Assembly: GCF_020687825.1 (NCBI RefSeq)
Contig: NZ_JAJEWP010000001.1
Location: 1,520,998-1,584,997 of the forward strand
From: Fluctibacter halophilus
Lineage (GTDB): Bacteria > Pseudomonadota > Gammaproteobacteria > Enterobacterales > Alteromonadaceae
DNA: 64,000 nt
Reading direction: 5' to 3'
The notes under the pieces were generated by a model, which was not told the origin of the DNA, searched no databases, and worked only from the letters and a program-made list of their open reading frames with translations. Position numbers and translations under genes: made by a program. Of the stretch, positions 63,694-64,000 are shown in pieces; positions within the stretch are counted from its first letter, which is position 1; every line of letters starts with the position of its first letter.

Positions 63694-64000
63694 TCCCATT
63701 CTGTTAGGCCTTATTGTTTACTGCTCAGCAACCTCAGCGACAACCACGCCCGACGTCGGCAACAGTCCATGGGGTAAGAACGATGAACTCGGTCGCCTCA
63801 ATATGATGACGGCCGAGGGACGTGCGACGCTGATGGCAAACACCGATTGGCAACAGGTTTACGATCTGGCGGTTGACTATTATGTCGGCATGCCCAGTTG
63901 GCAAGCTGCCGGCGACCCCCACTACCAGTTCTGGATGACACATACGCCCAACGGTGCCATCGTCGACAATGTTCTGCAACAAGGTACAGCCGTAAACCAA
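63680..64000 (+). CDS. Cyclase-family hydrolase, partial at right edge
   Basis: 107 codons to the window edge. A signal peptide (residues 1-20: FNPILLGLIVYCSATSA) is followed by a mature N-terminus NSPWGKNDELGRLNMMTAEG, typical of the metal-dependent cyclase family (kynurenine-formamidase-like), which opens with a WGxxDExG pattern. AGGAG lies before the ATG at 63680, inside the end of the DsbA-family gene. Catalytic His motif would be beyond the window, so the call rests on the N-terminus. Confidence 0.78.
   Translation, partial: MKLFNPILLGLIVYCSATSATTTPDVGNSPWGKNDELGRLNMMTAEGRATLMANTDWQQVYDLAVDYYVGMPSWQAAGDPHYQFWMTHTPNGAIVDNVLQQGTAVNQ

Noticed and set aside
1-64000. CRISPR arrays, insertion sequences, rRNA and tRNA genes
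   Set aside because: Looked for regular spaced repeats, transposase motifs and RNA signatures; none seen, though short tRNAs are hard to rule out by eye.

Overview
The window reads as the chromosome of a marine or brackish gammaproteobacterium, most likely of the order Alteromonadales. Evidence: a DnaK-DnaJ-GrpE cluster with sigma-32 type promoters, nadK, recN and bamE in the gammaproteobacterial order (nadK and recN now split by an inserted module), bioA divergent from bioBFCD, a CrbS/CrbR-type acetate sensor pair, a yebG gene, a PEP-CTERM protein and an integron with a chromosomal type integrase. Lineage is inferred from gene content only. No rRNA, tRNA, CRISPR array or insertion sequence was seen.

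Layout. 1-4.2 kb: chemotaxis genes cheW (cut by the window edge), cheA and a CheY-like gene on the minus strand, with a divergent response regulator whose phospho-Asp is replaced by Glu. 4.2-15.6 kb: a membrane protein, an FMN glutamate-synthase-like protein, a sensor kinase, a diguanylate cyclase, a LysR regulator divergent from a methyltransferase, a penicillin-acylase-like hydrolase and two GNAT genes. 15.7-19.8 kb: dnaJ, dnaK and grpE with heat-shock promoters before grpE and before dnaK. 19.9-25.7 kb: a CrbS-like transporter/sensor hybrid kinase, a CBS protein, a TPR plus aspartyl-hydroxylase-like protein and a CrbR-like regulator. 25.7-31.4 kb: a polyhydroxybutyrate (PHB) use locus made of a TonB receptor, divergent from a GntP-type permease, a type 2 PHB depolymerase and a 3-hydroxybutyrate dehydrogenase. 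31.4-38.7 kb: nadK, an inserted PadR/HAAS-like/CPBP-protease module, recN with two LexA boxes, bamE, a secreted trypsin-like protease and yebG with a LexA box.

38.7-43.6 kb is the most unusual part. It is an integron with its integrase gene (intI, with its own LexA box) lying between two separate minus-strand cassette arrays. Array A has four cassettes, one of which is present twice as identical 358 bp copies. Array B has two, one with an in-frame stop. Each array has the same 146 bp attI-like element at its proximal end and the same 68 bp element at its distal end, so the platform looks duplicated with only one intI remaining.

43.8-64 kb: a PEP-CTERM protein behind a sigma-54 type promoter, class II DAHP synthase, an LMW phosphatase-btuC-btuD unit, pepE, the biotin genes with a probable BirA operator, asnS, a pqiABC operon running into a diguanylate cyclase, a large type 1 PHB depolymerase, a DsbA-family protein and the start of a cyclase-family hydrolase cut by the right edge.

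Themes: three LexA-type controlled genes (recN, yebG, intI) lie within about 7 kb; PHB breakdown is encoded twice by two circularly permuted enzyme types; and several signalling proteins (two cyclases, three kinases, four receivers) suggest a lifestyle tuned to surface, carbon and stress cues.
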